A stretch of DNA of 64,000 nt from Hymenobacter gelipurpurascens (GCF_900187375.1 NZ_FYEW01000002.1:620001-684000), one strand, 5' to 3'. Shown: positions 28,500 through 39,578, counted from the first letter of the stretch. The notes: generated by a model from the letters alone, not told the origin. Made by a program: numbers and translations.

Positions 28500-29786
28500 C
28501 TACGCAGGCCGCCAGAATGTGCTGTCTGCATTTTGTGTTTGCTCTTTGGGGCCTTCTAGAGCCAAAAGCAGAAAGAATAACGAAAAAGCAATGCCAATTT
28601 GAGTTTCCAAGGTGTACTCAACCAGAAATGACAAAGTCACAATCAGATACTGTATGAATAATAATGGCGAGTAGCGAGGCCAAGTAGTTAACCCCGCATA
28701 ATAGAAGCTAACGATAAATAGCAATAGGCCTACAATACCGAACGCTACCGCTACATACAGGTATTGGTTGTGCGGTAGTATATAGGCTTCGGGTTGGATG
28801 TTAGGAAATTCACTTTCATAATGGGTAGCCAGTTCCTGCTCCATATCGGCTTTTCCTACGCCAAACCATGGATTATCTTCAATAACCATTAAGGCTACTT
28901 TGTAGGAGTACACTCGTCCTACTAATGAATAGTTGTTGGCGGAGGATGTTTGGCTTACTCTGCCTACGTCTTCTCTTGTATTTGCCGATTTATTCCGGAA
29001 AGTAGGAAAGAAGACATAGCTGAACAGAGGCAATAGAATCAGGGCGAGTGCCAGTGCTGCTGCTTTTCTATAGTGACGTAGGCGAAAGATCAGCCATAGT
29101 ATTCCTAGACCTCCCAGGGCATAAAGCGTTACTAGGCCACTACGTACTGCCAGTAGATGCTGATAAAACGCTAGGCCTATAATGGCAGCTATTAACCAAG
29201 GCCTAAGCTTACTCCCGAGTCCAGGGTTGCTTACCAAAAGTGTAGCTGCTCCGACTGCCAGTGTGATTATGAGGCTGAATCGGATATGGTCGGGCTCTGT
29301 TGGCATTACTTTCGACTGGAGATACATAGCATTTATCTCCTCCATGTGTAGCAAGTAGTTTCCGGTGCTTAGCAAGGCGCTTACTACCGTCACTAATACC
29401 AAGAGAAGCCAGAGCCGCCTTACATGCTGTGTAGGGATTGGAGGAAGTAGCCAAAAGCCAAGAGGTAAAGCCAGAAAAGGCAGCTGCAATACCACATCGC
29501 GCTTATAATCGCTCAGGTTCGTTGTGTTTGTCAACAGGCCTGACCCGAGGTGAATCACATATACAAGGACGAAAGACAAGTAGGCTGCTGTATTTCTGCG
29601 CGTGTAGGCAGAGCGATGTAACAGGTAGCTGAGTAGGCCAGTCAGGAATACTCCTACAATTCCAATACTTGGTAAAATCCGGAAAAACGTGCTCGTGAAA
29701 AGCCCCGTGATAATGCAGGCGCAAAATATAGTGGCTGCTATTAGAAGCCTGGGTAAAGTCAGTAGTGAACTGAGTGAAGAAAGCAT
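28500..29786 (-). CDS. O-antigen ligase/polymerase-like membrane protein
   Basis: A 428-aa protein with about 11-12 predicted membrane spans and a large periplasmic loop (about 265-350) between RNKSANTREDV and the next span. The loop holds VVIEDNPWFGVG-type sequence (VIEDNPWFGVGKADMEQEL) and LPHNQYLYVAV, the Wzy_C pattern of O-antigen ligases and polymerases. Role by family: joining or polymerising lipid-linked glycans at the periplasmic face. It sits between rpsJ and rplC on the same strand, a place normally without any gene, and is preceded by the rpsJ terminator. A second family member is encoded at 56478-57797. Confidence 0.8.
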   Translation of the reverse strand: MLSSLSSLLTLPRLLIAATIFCACIITGLFTSTFFRILPSIGIVGVFLTGLLSYLLHRSAYTRRNTAAYLSFVLVYVIHLGSGLLTNTTNLSDYKRDVVLQLPFLALPLGFWLLPPIPTQHVRRLWLLLVLVTVVSALLSTGNYLLHMEEINAMYLQSKVMPTEPDHIRFSLIITLAVGAATLLVSNPGLGSKLRPWLIAAIIGLAFYQHLLAVRSGLVTLYALGGLGILWLIFRLRHYRKAAALALALILLPLFSYVFFPTFRNKSANTREDVGRVSQTSSANNYSLVGRVYSYKVALMVIEDNPWFGVGKADMEQELATHYESEFPNIQPEAYILPHNQYLYVAVAFGIVGLLLFIVSFYYAGLTTWPRYSPLLFIQYLIVTLSFLVEYTLETQIGIAFSLFFLLLALEGPKEQTQNADSTFWRPA

Positions 29787-29889
29787 GCAAGCGAATACGG
29801 AATGTACAGGCCGCAGGCAAAGCTGACGACCTTAAAAGGCTTTTACTCTACAGTAGAGCTTTCATCTTTTGGCACAAGTTGCATCGATA

Positions 29890-29935
29890 AAAATGAAAAC
29901 ACCCCACCGATTCCGGAGAATCGATGGGGTGTTTT
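29890..29935 (-). terminator. Terminator of the rpsL-rpsG-fusA-rpsJ transcript
   Basis: AAAACACCCCACCGATT / AATCGATGGGGTGTTTT (17 bp with one G-U) around a 6-nt loop, then TTTTCATTTTTAT on the minus strand, 25 nt after the rpsJ stop. Confidence 0.92.
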
Positions 29936-29960
29936 TCCTAATTAGTCGGGAAATCAGTCC

Positions 29961-30266
29961 TCAGACTTTGATTTCAACGTCTACGCCGCTCGGCAACTCC
30001 AGCTTCATCAGAGCATCTACCGTCTTCGAAGAAGTCGAGTAGATATCAACGAGTCGCTTGTAGGTGCAGAGCTGGAACTGCTCACGCGACTTCTTGTTCA
30101 CGTGGGGCGAACGAAGTACGGTGAACTTCTCCTTGTCGGTTGGCAATGGGATAGGGCCGCTTACGATAGCGCCCGTAGCCTTCACCGCCTTCACAATCTT
30201 CTCCGACGATTTGTCAACCAAGTTGTGGTCGTAGGATTTGAGTTTAATGCGAATCTTCTGGTTCAT
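29961..30266 (-). CDS. rpsJ: 30S ribosomal protein S10
   Basis: A 101-aa S10 (NusE): [65 protein letters not shown]. Besides its ribosomal role it binds NusB and NusG in antitermination. Here it is the last gene of the rpsL-rpsG-fusA-rpsJ unit and is followed by a strong terminator, so the S10 operon is physically split after its first gene. Confidence 0.98.
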   Translation of the reverse strand: MNQKIRIKLKSYDHNLVDKSSEKIVKAVKATGAIVSGPIPLPTDKEKFTVLRSPHVNKKSREQFQLCTYKRLVDIYSTSSKTVDALMKLELPSGVDVEIKV

Positions 30267-30287
30267 GTCTTTTGAATGAAAGCGGTA

Positions 30288-32432
30288 TTAGCGAATGGCG
30301 TTACCCTTTTGCTTGGCGATGATAGCTTCAGCAAGGTTGTTGGGAACCTGATCGTAGTGCGAGAAAGTCAGCGAAGCTGAAGCACGGCCCGAAGAGATAG
30401 TACGCAGCGTGGTTACGTAACCGAACAGTTCCGACAGCGGAACGTCAGCCTTAATCACGTTAGCACCACCTTTCGTGTCCATGCCTTTCATGATACCCCG
30501 ACGACGGTTTAAGTCACCCGTTACCGAGCCGGTGTACTCATCAGGAGAAACTACTTCTACCGCCATGATTGGCTCGAGCAGTTTCGGACCAGCCTGACGG
30601 CCTGCCTCACGGAAACCACCGCGCGCTGCAAGTTCGAACGACAGAGCATCCGAGTCAACATCGTGGTAAGAACCGTAGTACAGGCGTACACGCATGCCTT
30701 CAATGGGGAAGCCAGCCAGAGGACCGTTCTTCATGGCTTCTTCGAAACCTTTCTGAACTGGTGCGATGAATTCGCGGGGGATAACACCACCGGTGATATC
30801 GTTTACGAACTCCAGACCTGGCTTCTCCGGATCGGTCAGTTTCGGACCGAGTTCGAATACGATGTCGCCGAACTTACCACGACCACCGGTCTGCTTCTTG
30901 TAAGTTTCGCGGTGCTCAACCGTCTTAGTCAGAATCTCCTTGTAGGCCACCATTGGGGCGCCCTGGTTGATTTCCACTTTGAACTCACGACGCATACGGT
31001 CGATGATGATTTCAAGGTGAAGCTCGCCCATACCTTTCAGTACGGTCTGGCCCGTCTCGGGGTCAGTCTGAACTACGAGGGTAGGATCTTCTTCAACGAG
31101 TTTGGCAATAGCCATACCCATTTTGTCAACGTCAGCCTGAGTTTTGGGCTCAATGGCGTAACCGATAACAGGCTCAGGGAACGACATCGACTCGAGTACG
31201 ATGCGCGACTTTTCGTCGGTCAGCGTATCACCCGTCTTGATGTCCTTGAAACCAACACCTGCAGCAATATCACCCGCCTGGATTTTATCAATCGGGTTCT
31301 GCTTGTTGGAGTGCATCTGCATCAGGCGCGAGATACGCTCCTTCTTGCCGGTGCGGTTGTTGAACACGTACGAGCCAGCGTCGAGCACACCGCTGTAGCA
31401 GCGGAAGAAGCACAGACGGCCTACGAACGGGTCGGTGGCAATTTTGAATGCCAGCGCGGTAAAGGGCTCCGAGTTGTCAGGGTGACGCTCGATTTCCTCA
31501 CCAGTGTCGGGGTTGGTACCGATGATAGCAGGCATGTCCAGTGGCGAAGGCAAGTAGGCCATTACGCCGTCCAGCATCGACTGTACACCTTTGTTTTTAA
31601 AGGCCGATCCGCACATTACGGGCGAGAACTTCATGTCGATAACCGCCTGGCGGATAACAACCATCATTTCATCGCGGGTGATGCTCTCTGGATCTTCGAA
31701 GAACTTCTCCAACAGACGGTCGTCATACTCAGCAACGCTTTCGATGAGCTTCTGACGCCACTCGGCTACGGTATCCACCAGATCCTCGGGAACCGGGATT
31801 TCGTGGTACGACTTGCCTTGGGTAGCATCATCCCATACGATAGCCTTGCCGGTCAGCAGATCGACAACACCTTTGAAGGTTTCTTCAGCACCGATTGGGA
31901 TTTGTAGAGGCACTGGGTTTGCACCCAATTTGTCCTTAATCTCATTTACAGCCTTGAAGAAGTCAGCACCGGCGCGGTCCATCTTGTTGACGAAGCAGAT
32001 GCGCGGCACTTTGTATTTGTCAGCCTGACGCCATACGGTCTCCGACTGCGGCTCAACGCCCGAAACGGCGCAGAACAGAGCAACGGCACCGTCCAGAACA
32101 CGCAAGGAACGCTCCACCTCTACGGTGAAGTCTACGTGGCCGGGAGTATCAATCAGGTTGATTTTATATTGCTTGGTCTCCGAAGTCGGATCACCGTTAG
32201 CATCGGTAGGGTAGTTCCAGAAGGTAGTAGTAGCAGCCGACGTGATAGTGATACCACGCTCCTGCTCCTGCTCCATCCAGTCCATCGTGGCAGCACCTTC
32301 GTGCACTTCCCCGATTTTGTGGGTTTTTCCGGTGTAGTAGAGAATGCGCTCCGACGTCGTGGTCTTACCAGCGTCGATGTGCGCCATAATCCCGATGTTC
32401 CGGAGGTATTGCAGGTCTTTGTTAACAGCCAT
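30288..32432 (-). CDS. fusA: Elongation factor G
   Basis: A 714-aa translational GTPase: G1 [20 protein letters not shown]2 region [18 protein letters not shown]3 [13 protein letters not shown]4 NKMDRAGAD; then domains II-V, with [14 protein letters not shown] and the C-terminal [17 protein letters not shown]. It catalyses translocation and, with RRF, ribosome recycling. It lies 21 nt upstream of rpsJ. Confidence 0.98.
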   Translation of the reverse strand: MAVNKDLQYLRNIGIMAHIDAGKTTTSERILYYTGKTHKIGEVHEGAATMDWMEQEQERGITITSAATTTFWNYPTDANGDPTSETKQYKINLIDTPGHVDFTVEVERSLRVLDGAVALFCAVSGVEPQSETVWRQADKYKVPRICFVNKMDRAGADFFKAVNEIKDKLGANPVPLQIPIGAEETFKGVVDLLTGKAIVWDDATQGKSYHEIPVPEDLVDTVAEWRQKLIESVAEYDDRLLEKFFEDPESITRDEMMVVIRQAVIDMKFSPVMCGSAFKNKGVQSMLDGVMAYLPSPLDMPAIIGTNPDTGEEIERHPDNSEPFTALAFKIATDPFVGRLCFFRCYSGVLDAGSYVFNNRTGKKERISRLMQMHSNKQNPIDKIQAGDIAAGVGFKDIKTGDTLTDEKSRIVLESMSFPEPVIGYAIEPKTQADVDKMGMAIAKLVEEDPTLVVQTDPETGQTVLKGMGELHLEIIIDRMRREFKVEINQGAPMVAYKEILTKTVEHRETYKKQTGGRGKFGDIVFELGPKLTDPEKPGLEFVNDITGGVIPREFIAPVQKGFEEAMKNGPLAGFPIEGMRVRLYYGSYHDVDSDALSFELAARGGFREAGRQAGPKLLEPIMAVEVVSPDEYTGSVTGDLNRRRGIMKGMDTKGGANVIKADVPLSELFGYVTTLRTISSGRASASLTFSHYDQVPNNLAEAIIAKQKGNAIR

Positions 32433-32538
32433 TGCTTTTTTTGTGACGTAGGGACTTCAGTAGTTGAGCTGGCAGAACGCGAAAATCTCTTTTCTCATTC
32501 CCGGAGCGCTCAACTTCTAAAGCCCCTGTCTGTCTTAA

Positions 32539-33006
32539 TTAGAAGCGGAAGTGCGAGAAGGCCTTGTTGGCTTCTGCCATCCGGTGGGTGTCGTCTTTTT
32601 TCTTAACGGCAGCACCTTCACCTTTTGCAGCGGCAATGATTTCGCCAGCCAGCTTGTCTTTCATGGTTTTCTCACCACGACGACGAGCGTACTGGATCAA
32701 CCACTTCGAACCTACAGCAATACGACGGTCGGGGCGAACTTCGGTAGGCACCTGGAAGGTAGCACCACCTACGCGGCGGCTCTTCACTTCTACAGTTGGC
32801 ATTACGTTGTTCAGGGCCTTGCGCCACATCTCTACACCGCTCTCTTTGGTGCGCTGCTCTACTAGCTCGCAAGCATCGTAGAAAATGGTGTAGGCCAGGT
32901 TTTTCTTCCCGTCGTACATCATGTAGTTAACGAAACGGGTAACCAGCGTCTCCTTGAATTTAGGGTCGGGCAGGAGGATGCGCTTCTTTGGTTTTGACTT
33001 TCTCAT
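32539..33006 (-). CDS. rpsG: 30S ribosomal protein S7
   Basis: A 155-aa S7: [67 protein letters not shown] and the end [13 protein letters not shown] primary binder of the 16S 3' domain; its E. coli counterpart represses the str operon via the rpsL-rpsG spacer, which here contains a long imperfect hairpin (33019-33084). Confidence 0.98.
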   Translation of the reverse strand: MRKSKPKKRILLPDPKFKETLVTRFVNYMMYDGKKNLAYTIFYDACELVEQRTKESGVEMWRKALNNVMPTVEVKSRRVGGATFQVPTEVRPDRRIAVGSKWLIQYARRRGEKTMKDKLAGEIIAAAKGEGAAVKKKDDTHRMAEANKAFSHFRF

Positions 33007-33018
33007 GGGTATAGAAAT

Positions 33019-33084
33019 GAGTGTTCGGTAGCGGGAAGTGGGATAAGAACCATGTGCTATCCAGCACTTCGCACTACCTCACTC
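33019..33084 (-). repeat. Imperfect hairpin in the rpsL-rpsG spacer
   Basis: GAGTG (33019-33023) pairs with CACTC (33080-33084), and 33027-33040 pairs with 33065-33078 at 12 of 14 positions (GGTAGCGGGAAGTG with CACTTCGCACTACC). It is a candidate S7-type regulatory stem by position. Confidence 0.5.
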
Positions 33085-33092
33085 GGTTTCAA

Positions 33093-33521
33093 TTACTTTT
33101 TCTTGCCGGGTGCTGGTTTGCCGCCCTTACCAGCTGCTGCTGGCTGGCCTGGCTTCGGACGCTTAGCGCCATACTTCGAGCGACGCTGGGTACGACCGTT
33201 TACACCGGCAGTATCCAAAGCACCACGAATGATGTGGTAACGCACACCGGGAAGGTCTTTCACACGGCCACCACGGATCAGCACGATGCTGTGCTCCTGC
33301 AGGTTGTGGCCTTCACCCGGGATGTAGGCGTTAACTTCTTTGCCGTTGGTGAGACGCACGCGGGCAACTTTACGCATAGCCGAGTTCGGCTTCTTAGGCG
33401 TGGTGGTATACACACGGGTGCAAACGCCACGGCGCTGCGGGCACGAATCAAGGGCGGGCGACTTCGACTTCGTCGTCAGCTTCTCGCGGCCTTTTCGTAC
33501 TAACTGGTTGATAGTAGGCAT
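33093..33521 (-). CDS. rpsL: 30S ribosomal protein S12
   Basis: A 142-aa S12: [60 protein letters not shown], then [28 protein letters not shown] and a Pro/Gly/Lys tail. The lysines at the classical streptomycin-resistance sites (TTPKKPNSA and GRVKDLPG) are wild type, so no S12-based resistance is indicated. First gene of its unit, with a well-matched promoter upstream. Confidence 0.98.
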   Translation of the reverse strand: MPTINQLVRKGREKLTTKSKSPALDSCPQRRGVCTRVYTTTPKKPNSAMRKVARVRLTNGKEVNAYIPGEGHNLQEHSIVLIRGGRVKDLPGVRYHIIRGALDTAGVNGRTQRRSKYGAKRPKPGQPAAAGKGGKPAPGKKK

Positions 33522-33568
33522 TTATGGAATGTTTTGTCAAGGAGGGTTCTCTCCCAAAAATTAGGCTT

Positions 33569-33601
33569 GCAAAGGTATAGAAGTTGGGGTGAAATAGCAA
33601 A
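33569..33601 (-). promoter_or_regulatory. Promoter of rpsL-rpsG-fusA-rpsJ
   Basis: -7 TACCTTTGC (33577-33569) and -33 TTTG (33601-33598) with a 20-nt spacer, an excellent match to the Bacteroidota consensus, 48 nt before the rpsL start. Confidence 0.85.
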
Positions 33602-33737
33602 CGGGTTGAAATAGATAATTTTAGAGCAGCGAATACGGCATTTTGAAGCCACACTGGCCTAGGGAATGGTGGAGCTCAAGCGCCACTTCATTACGCTTAC
33701 CCATCCATCTTCAACTCGCTCCTTCCCTAATGTGGAA

Positions 33738-34619
33738 CTAAATATCGAACTCCGGCATCTTCCAGCGCCGCCCGATGAGCTTGCGCAGAGTCCGCTTCCA
33801 ACCCGGCAGATTGCGGTAGGCCAGCTCCTGCTGATGCAAAGCTGGCAAGTTTAGCTTCTGGAGTTGGCGCAACAATTCCTGGTGTGAACTCTCGGCGTAC
33901 TTGCTCACTACCTGCGTAATGACTGGCCTAGCGTCTTTCAGATTCCAATAGTGCCACAAGTAGTTTGGAACATCTGCAATTGGCCCTTCCGCGGCGAAGC
34001 GTAAGCTCCACGCCAGTTGCTCCATCATGTGCTTGTTGTACGCCGCGTAGAGCTGTTCAGCCAACGTCATAACTTGCTGTAATAGATATGCCTTATCACT
34101 GCGGAAAGCAATAATCCCGGAATTAAACAGCTCCGTATTGGGCGTCACGCGCAGTATGTGCCCTCCGCTAGGCCACTCTAAGCCCCCCAAATGTTTATAT
34201 ACTTTGCGGCTGAGTGTGTTCCCAATGGCTAAGCGACCCTCATTTTGATGCATGAAAAAATTACCTGCCTCAATCTGCGCAAAAAGTGGCCTAGGGTCTA
34301 GCCGCCAGATTGTATCGGTATCGAGGAAAAGCAGGTTGCCAGGATAGTGAGTAGCGGCATGCTCCAGTATTCCTATCTTCAGCAGATACACTTTGTTCAC
34401 TGCACCGCGCCAAGTCTGCCATTGTTCAGGCTCAACCGCCGGATAGATTATGTCTTCCCGGTGGCCTAGCACTTGCTGAAAGGCCGCGGCATCATCGGTA
34501 TAAATGAGTAGCCTGGTATCTGCTCGTCGAGGTGCTACCTCATCATAAGAAAGGATGCTGCAGAATGCTTCATTGCGAATATCGGCCAAGCCGTAAGCCA
34601 GATAAATCAGGTAGTTCAT
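33738..34619 (-). CDS. Glycosyltransferase (GT-A fold, DxD motif)
   Basis: A 293-aa protein from the ATG at 34619 (MNYLIYLAYGLADIRNEAFCSIL). RLLIYTDDAAAF and then NLLFLDTDTIW supply the nucleotide-sugar and metal-binding DxD core; later NTELFNSGIIAFRSD and the helical C-terminus resemble GT8-like or capsular glycosyltransferases. I cannot name the sugar. The frame is open 20 codons upstream (to 34679), but that part is not protein-like and overlaps the hairpin. It stands alone between the rpsL operon and the rpoC-DUF3467 unit. Alternative: a secreted-glycan transferase of an unnamed family. Confidence 0.75.
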   Translation of the reverse strand: MNYLIYLAYGLADIRNEAFCSILSYDEVAPRRADTRLLIYTDDAAAFQQVLGHREDIIYPAVEPEQWQTWRGAVNKVYLLKIGILEHAATHYPGNLLFLDTDTIWRLDPRPLFAQIEAGNFFMHQNEGRLAIGNTLSRKVYKHLGGLEWPSGGHILRVTPNTELFNSGIIAFRSDKAYLLQQVMTLAEQLYAAYNKHMMEQLAWSLRFAAEGPIADVPNYLWHYWNLKDARPVITQVVSKYAESSHQELLRQLQKLNLPALHQQELAYRNLPGWKRTLRKLIGRRWKMPEFDI

Positions 34620-34679
34620 ATCACGAAGGTAGAAGATGGAAATCGGTGTTACGACTGGCCTACGATAGAACATAAACAA

Positions 34680-34714
34680 GAAGCGGCTTCTACCAACCCG
34701 GTAAAAGCCGCTTC
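34680..34714 (-). terminator. Hairpin after the DUF3467 gene
   Basis: GAAGCGGCTT / AAGCCGCTTC, 10-bp arms with a 15-nt loop, followed by a modest TTGTTTA tract on the minus strand. Confidence 0.65.
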
Positions 34715-34735
34715 ATGCGCTGGATTATTCTCCTT

Positions 34736-35083
34736 CTAGGCCTCTCCCATTTTTCCAAAACCCATCGGGTAACCTTGGGCATCTGGCTGCACTTTAATAG
34801 GTCCGTAAGCCTGTTCGTACTTCTCAATATTCTCCGACAAGGCCGCAACCAAACGCTTGGCGTGCTCGGGTGTAATCACAATACGCGCTTTCACCTTGGC
34901 TTTCGGGAGACCTGGCATCAGCCGGATAAAGTCTACCACAAACTCGCTGCTGCTGTGCGCTATCATCGCCAGGTTGGCGTACTGCCCTTCGGCTATTTCC
35001 TCCGATAGCTCAATGCTGATGGCATTTGGGTCCTGTGGCTGCTGTGGGGCGTTGGGGTCGGAAGGTTGGTTGGGCTGGTTCAT
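34736..35083 (-). CDS. DUF3467 domain protein
   Basis: A 115-aa protein: a Pro/Asn/Gln-rich N-terminus (1-22), then ISIELSEEIAEGQYANLAMIAHSSSEFVVDFIRLMPGLPKAKVKARIVITPEHAKRL, the DUF3467 domain, and a glycine-rich end. The domain is widespread in Bacteroidota and often directly follows rpoC, as here; its function is not established. It starts 139 nt downstream of the rpoC stop, past the rpoC terminator. Confidence 0.88.
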   Translation of the reverse strand: MNQPNQPSDPNAPQQPQDPNAISIELSEEIAEGQYANLAMIAHSSSEFVVDFIRLMPGLPKAKVKARIVITPEHAKRLVAALSENIEKYEQAYGPIKVQPDAQGYPMGFGKMGEA

Positions 35084-35164
35084 TCGGACGATCTAAGTGT
35101 TAACTCCTACCAGCAATGAATCTAGTAGGCTGTTGAGTGACGTTCGTTTTATATCCCGCAATTA

Positions 35165-35201
35165 ACAGAAAAAGCCGGTCGAATTGCTTCGACCGGCTTT
35201 T
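35165..35201 (-). terminator. Terminator of rpoC
   Basis: AAAAGCCGGTCGAA / TTCGACCGGCTTTT, 14-bp perfect arms with a 4-nt loop and a T-rich downstream side (minus), 21 nt after rpoC. Confidence 0.92.
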
Positions 35202-35222
35202 CCTGTTTACGCTATTTCAGAA

Positions 35223-38200
35223 CTACTCCGATACGGACTCGCGACGCGAGGCCCGGGCGGGGCGCTTGGCAGGAGCAGCGGTTTCGTCGGCCTTCGCAGC
35301 TGCCTGAGCGGCTTCGAAGTCCTCTTTCGAGCCCACAATCTGACGCGTGTATTCGCGCAGACCGGTACCTGCCGGAATGAGGTGACCTACGATTACGTTC
35401 TCCTTCAGGCCCAGCAGTTCGTCGGCCTTGCCACGGATGGCAGCTTCCGACAGCACCTTGGTCGTCTCTTGGAAGGAAGCGGCCGAGATGAACGACTGCG
35501 TACCCAACGACGCTTGCGTGATACCCTGCAGCGTAGGACGAGATACGGATGGCTGAGCATCGCGTACTTCTACCAGTGCCAAGTCACGACGACGCAGGCT
35601 GGAGTTTTCATCGCGCAGGCGACGAGCACTCACAATCTGGCCAGGCTTCAAGTTGGTCGAGTCGCCGGCATTCGTTACCACCTTCATGTCGATGATGGTA
35701 TCGTTTTCTTCCATGAACACGATTTTGTCGATAACCTGGTGCTCCAGGAAGGTCGTATCGCCGGCGTCGAGGATCACCACTTTCTGCATCATCTGGCGAA
35801 CTACCACCTCGATGTGCTTGTCGTTGATCTTCACACCCTGCAAACGGTATACTTCCTGAATCTCGTTCACGAGGTACTCCTGCACCGCGCCAGGACCCTG
35901 AATGCTCAGGATATCGGACGGCGTTATAGCACCATCAGAAAGCGGCATACCGGCCCGGATGAAGTCGTTGTCCTGCACCAGAATGTGCTTGGACAGCGGC
36001 ACCATGTACTTCTTCTTGACGCCGTCTTTCGACTCCACGAAGATCTCACGGTTACCACGCTTCACGGTACCGTAGGTTACCACACCGTCGATTTCAGCTA
36101 CTACAGCTGGGTTCGAAGGGTTACGGGCTTCGAAGAGCTCCGTAACACGGGGCAGACCACCGGTAATGTCGCGGGTTTTGCCCACGGCACGCGGAATCTT
36201 GGCCAGAATTTGACCAGCCTTGATTTTCTCGCCGTTCTCAACGTTCAAGTGCGAACCTACCGGGATGTTGTAGCCCTTCGAGCCTTCCATGTCGCCCTTC
36301 TTGCCGGGGCGCACGATGATCGAGGGGTTCTGATCCTTGGCTTTCGATTCGATAATCACTTTCTCGCGGTGACCAGTCTGTTCGTCTGACTCCTCACGGT
36401 AAGTAATGCCTTCGGTGATGGCGTCATACTGAATGGTACCATCAAACTCGGCCAAAATAACGGCGTTGTAGGGGTCCCAGTTGTTCAGTTCAGCGCCTTT
36501 CTCTACCTCCTGGCCTTCTTCAACCAGCAGGAACGAGCCGTAAGGAACGTGGTTCGAGATGAACACCTTGCCAGTGCCTTTCTCCACGATACGAATCTCG
36601 CCCGAACGACCCATAACCACTTTCACCGGCTCGCCATCAGCGTTAGCGGTTTCTACAGTACGGATATCTTCGAACTCAACCACACCAGCGAACTTAGCAC
36701 GGATGCTCGCTTCAACGGCAATGTTCGAGGCAGTACCACCTACGTGGAAGGTACGCAGGGTCAGCTGGGTGCCGGGTTCACCGATCGACTGAGCAGCAAT
36801 TACGCCTACAGCCTCACCTTTCTGTACCATGCGGCCCGACGACAGGTTACGACCGTAGCAACGGGCGCAGATACCACGCTTCGATTCGCAAGTCAGTACC
36901 GAACGGATTTCCACCGATTCGATGCTAGTGTTGTCGATGCGACGCGTAATCTCTTCGGTGATTTCGTCACCAGCCGTCAGGATTACTTCGTCGGTCAGCG
37001 GATCAATGATATCGTGTACTGCTACACGACCTAGGATACGCTCAGCCAGCGGCTCCACGATGTCCTCGTTATCCTTCAGAGCGAAGGTTTCGATGCCACG
37101 GAGAGTACCACAGTCATTTTCGTTTACGATAACGTCCTGCGATACGTCAACCAGACGGCGCGTCAGGTAGCCGGCGTCAGCCGTCTTCAGAGCGGTATCG
37201 GCCAGACCCTTACGAGCACCGTGGGTTGAGATGAAGTACTCGATTACGTCTAGGCCTTCTTTGAAGTTAGACAGAATCGGGTTTTCGATAATCTCACCTA
37301 CCGAGCCCTGCAGCGACTTCTGTGGCTTAGCCATCAGACCCCGCATACCGCCGAGCTGACGAATCTGCTCACGCGAGCCACGAGCACCGGAGTGCATCAT
37401 CATGTAAATCGAGTTGAAGCCCTGGTTCTCCTTTTCGAGGCGGCCCATGAGGGTTTCAGTGATTTGGTTGTTGATGCGGGTCCAGATATCGATAACCTGG
37501 TTGTAACGCTCGTTGTCGGTAATCAGACCCATCTGGTAGTTCTGAGTAACGGCCTTCACGTCGTTCTGCGCTTGCAGAACCAGAGCATCTTTCTCTTTCG
37601 GAATCTGGATGTCGCCCAGACCCATCGACAGACCACCTTTGTAAGCCGACTGGAAGCCCAGCGTCTTGATGTCATCGAGGAACTGCGCCGTGCGAGCCAT
37701 GCCCGTACGTTTGAATACCATCGAAATGATCTGCTGAAGCTTCTTCTTCGTCAGCAGCTCATCCACGAAACCTACTTCTTCTGGTACGAGCTGGTTGAAC
37801 AGCACGCGGCCGGCAACCGTCTCGATGATCTTCGTTACGAGGTTATCCTCCTCATCACGAACCTTCGTGCGCACCTTAATATAGGCGTGCTTCGAAAGCT
37901 GACCTTCGTTGATAGCAATAACAACTTCTTCGTCGGAGTAGAAGATCCGGCCTTCGCCTTGAATGCTCTCCTCTTCAGTGCTGCGCTTGCCTTTGGTAAC
38001 GTAGTACAGGCCTAGAACCATGTCCTGCGACGGTACCGCGATGGGCGCGCCGTTGGCAGGGTTCAGGATGTTGTGCGAGGCTAGCATCAGCATAGAGGCT
38101 TCCAGGATAGCGGCCGGTCCTAACGGAACGTGCACAGCCATCTGGTCACCGTCAAAGTCAGCGTTGAAGGCCGTACACACCAGTGGGTGCAGCTGGATAG

Positions 38201-39578
38201 CTTTACCCTCAATGAGGCGGGGCTGGAACGCCTGGATACCCAAGCGGTGCAGCGTAGGAGCACGGTTCAGGAGCACTGGGTGGCCTTTCAGCACATTTTC
38301 CAGGATGTCCCATACTACGGCGTCCTTGCGGTCAACGATTTTCTTAGCTGATTTAACCGTTTTCACGATACCGCGCTCGATGAGCTTACGGATGATGAAC
38401 GGCTTGAACAGCTCAGCTGCCATGTTTTTGGGCAGACCGCACTCGTGCAGTTTCAGCTCGGGGCCTACTACAATAACCGAACGGCCAGAGTAGTCAACAC
38501 GCTTACCGAGCAGGTTCTGACGGAAGCGGCCCTGCTTGCCTTTCAGCATGTCAGACAGCGACTTCAGTGCACGGTTACCTTCAGCACGCACGGCGTTAAC
38601 CTTACGTGAGTTGTCGAAGAGCGAATCCACAGCTTCCTGCAGCATGCGCTTCTCGTTCCGCAGAATCACTTCAGGTGCCTTGATCTCGATCAGGCGCTTG
38701 AGGCGGTTGTTACGGATGATAACGCGACGGTACAGGTCGTTCAAGTCGGAAGTAGCGAAACGGCCACCATCCAGCGGAACGAGCGGACGCAATTCCGGGG
38801 GAATAACTGGCACCATGCGGATTACCATCCACTCAGGCTTGTTCTCCACGCGGGTTGCAGCGTCGCGGAAAGCTTCCACTACGCGCAGACGCTTCAAGGC
38901 CTCAGCCTTACGCTGCTGCGAAGTCTCGTGCGCAGCAGAGTCACGCAGCGAGTACGACAGCTCGTCGAGGTTGATGCGCTCCAGCAACAGCTGCAGAGCA
39001 TCAGCACCCATGCGGGCAATGAATTTATTCGGGTCCTCGTTTGGCAGCATCTGGTTCTCACGGGGGAGCTTGTCGATGATGTCGAGGTATTCGTCCTCGG
39101 TGAGGAAGTCGAGCTGCTGCACGCCTTCTTCGCCCAGTACACCCGGCTGCACTACTACGTAGCGCTCATAGTAAATAATCTGATCAAGCTTCTTGGTAGG
39201 CAGGCCTAGCAGATAGCCGATCTTATTGGGCAGGGACTTGAAGTACCAGATATGCGCAACGGGCACCACCAGTTCGATGTGGCCCATCCGCTCCCGACGT
39301 ACTTTCTTCTCGGTCACCTCTACGCCGCAACGATCGCAGATGATGCCTTTGTACCGAATGCGCTTGTATTTACCGCAGTGGCATTCCCAGTCCTTCACAG
39401 GACCGAAAATCCGCTCGCAGAACAAGCCACCCATTTCGGGCTTGTAGGTCCGGTAGTTGATCGTCTCAGGCTTTACAACTTCACCGTTCGACCGCTCCAG
39501 AATGGATTCGGGCGAGGCCAGCGAAATGGTAACTTTCGAGAAGTCCTGTACCAGTTTTTTGTTTTTTGCAAACGCCAT
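35223..39578 (-). CDS. rpoC: RNA polymerase beta' subunit
   Basis: A 1451-aa subunit: N-terminal zinc-binding [20 protein letters not shown], the clamp region, the catalytic Mg2+ triad in [16 protein letters not shown], the bridge helix and trigger-loop region [18 protein letters not shown], and the second zinc site with [13 protein letters not shown]. An Ala/Lys/Arg-rich tail ([18 protein letters not shown]) closes it. It is separated from rpoB by 343 nt with a hairpin, longer than usual for this pair. Confidence 0.99.
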   Translation of the reverse strand: MAFAKNKKLVQDFSKVTISLASPESILERSNGEVVKPETINYRTYKPEMGGLFCERIFGPVKDWECHCGKYKRIRYKGIICDRCGVEVTEKKVRRERMGHIELVVPVAHIWYFKSLPNKIGYLLGLPTKKLDQIIYYERYVVVQPGVLGEEGVQQLDFLTEDEYLDIIDKLPRENQMLPNEDPNKFIARMGADALQLLLERINLDELSYSLRDSAAHETSQQRKAEALKRLRVVEAFRDAATRVENKPEWMVIRMVPVIPPELRPLVPLDGGRFATSDLNDLYRRVIIRNNRLKRLIEIKAPEVILRNEKRMLQEAVDSLFDNSRKVNAVRAEGNRALKSLSDMLKGKQGRFRQNLLGKRVDYSGRSVIVVGPELKLHECGLPKNMAAELFKPFIIRKLIERGIVKTVKSAKKIVDRKDAVVWDILENVLKGHPVLLNRAPTLHRLGIQAFQPRLIEGKAIQLHPLVCTAFNADFDGDQMAVHVPLGPAAILEASMLMLASHNILNPANGAPIAVPSQDMVLGLYYVTKGKRSTEEESIQGEGRIFYSDEEVVIAINEGQLSKHAYIKVRTKVRDEEDNLVTKIIETVAGRVLFNQLVPEEVGFVDELLTKKKLQQIISMVFKRTGMARTAQFLDDIKTLGFQSAYKGGLSMGLGDIQIPKEKDALVLQAQNDVKAVTQNYQMGLITDNERYNQVIDIWTRINNQITETLMGRLEKENQGFNSIYMMMHSGARGSREQIRQLGGMRGLMAKPQKSLQGSVGEIIENPILSNFKEGLDVIEYFISTHGARKGLADTALKTADAGYLTRRLVDVSQDVIVNENDCGTLRGIETFALKDNEDIVEPLAERILGRVAVHDIIDPLTDEVILTAGDEITEEITRRIDNTSIESVEIRSVLTCESKRGICARCYGRNLSSGRMVQKGEAVGVIAAQSIGEPGTQLTLRTFHVGGTASNIAVEASIRAKFAGVVEFEDIRTVETANADGEPVKVVMGRSGEIRIVEKGTGKVFISNHVPYGSFLLVEEGQEVEKGAELNNWDPYNAVILAEFDGTIQYDAITEGITYREESDEQTGHREKVIIESKAKDQNPSIIVRPGKKGDMEGSKGYNIPVGSHLNVENGEKIKAGQILAKIPRAVGKTRDITGGLPRVTELFEARNPSNPAVVAEIDGVVTYGTVKRGNREIFVESKDGVKKKYMVPLSKHILVQDNDFIRAGMPLSDGAITPSDILSIQGPGAVQEYLVNEIQEVYRLQGVKINDKHIEVVVRQMMQKVVILDAGDTTFLEHQVIDKIVFMEENDTIIDMKVVTNAGDSTNLKPGQIVSARRLRDENSSLRRRDLALVEVRDAQPSVSRPTLQGITQASLGTQSFISAASFQETTKVLSEAAIRGKADELLGLKENVIVGHLIPAGTGLREYTRQIVGSKEDFEAAQAAAKADETAAPAKRPARASRRESVSE

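Noticed and set aside
28500..29786. The gene in the S10 operon as part of a mobile element
   Set aside because: No transposase, integrase, terminal repeats or target duplication are visible at either edge, so only a simple gene insertion can be stated.
33093..33521. Streptomycin-resistance changes in S12, or rifampicin-resistance changes in RpoB
   Set aside because: Lysines in TTPKKPNSA and GRVKDLPG and the residues of the rifampicin pocket are of the sensitive type.
35184..36389. Long plus-strand ORF (401 codons) opposite rpoC
   Set aside because: It is antisense to the conserved C-terminal half of rpoC; the translation is His/Arg/Val-rich and resembles no protein. Similar shadows lie opposite fusA (30663-31907) and ahcY (60560-61822).
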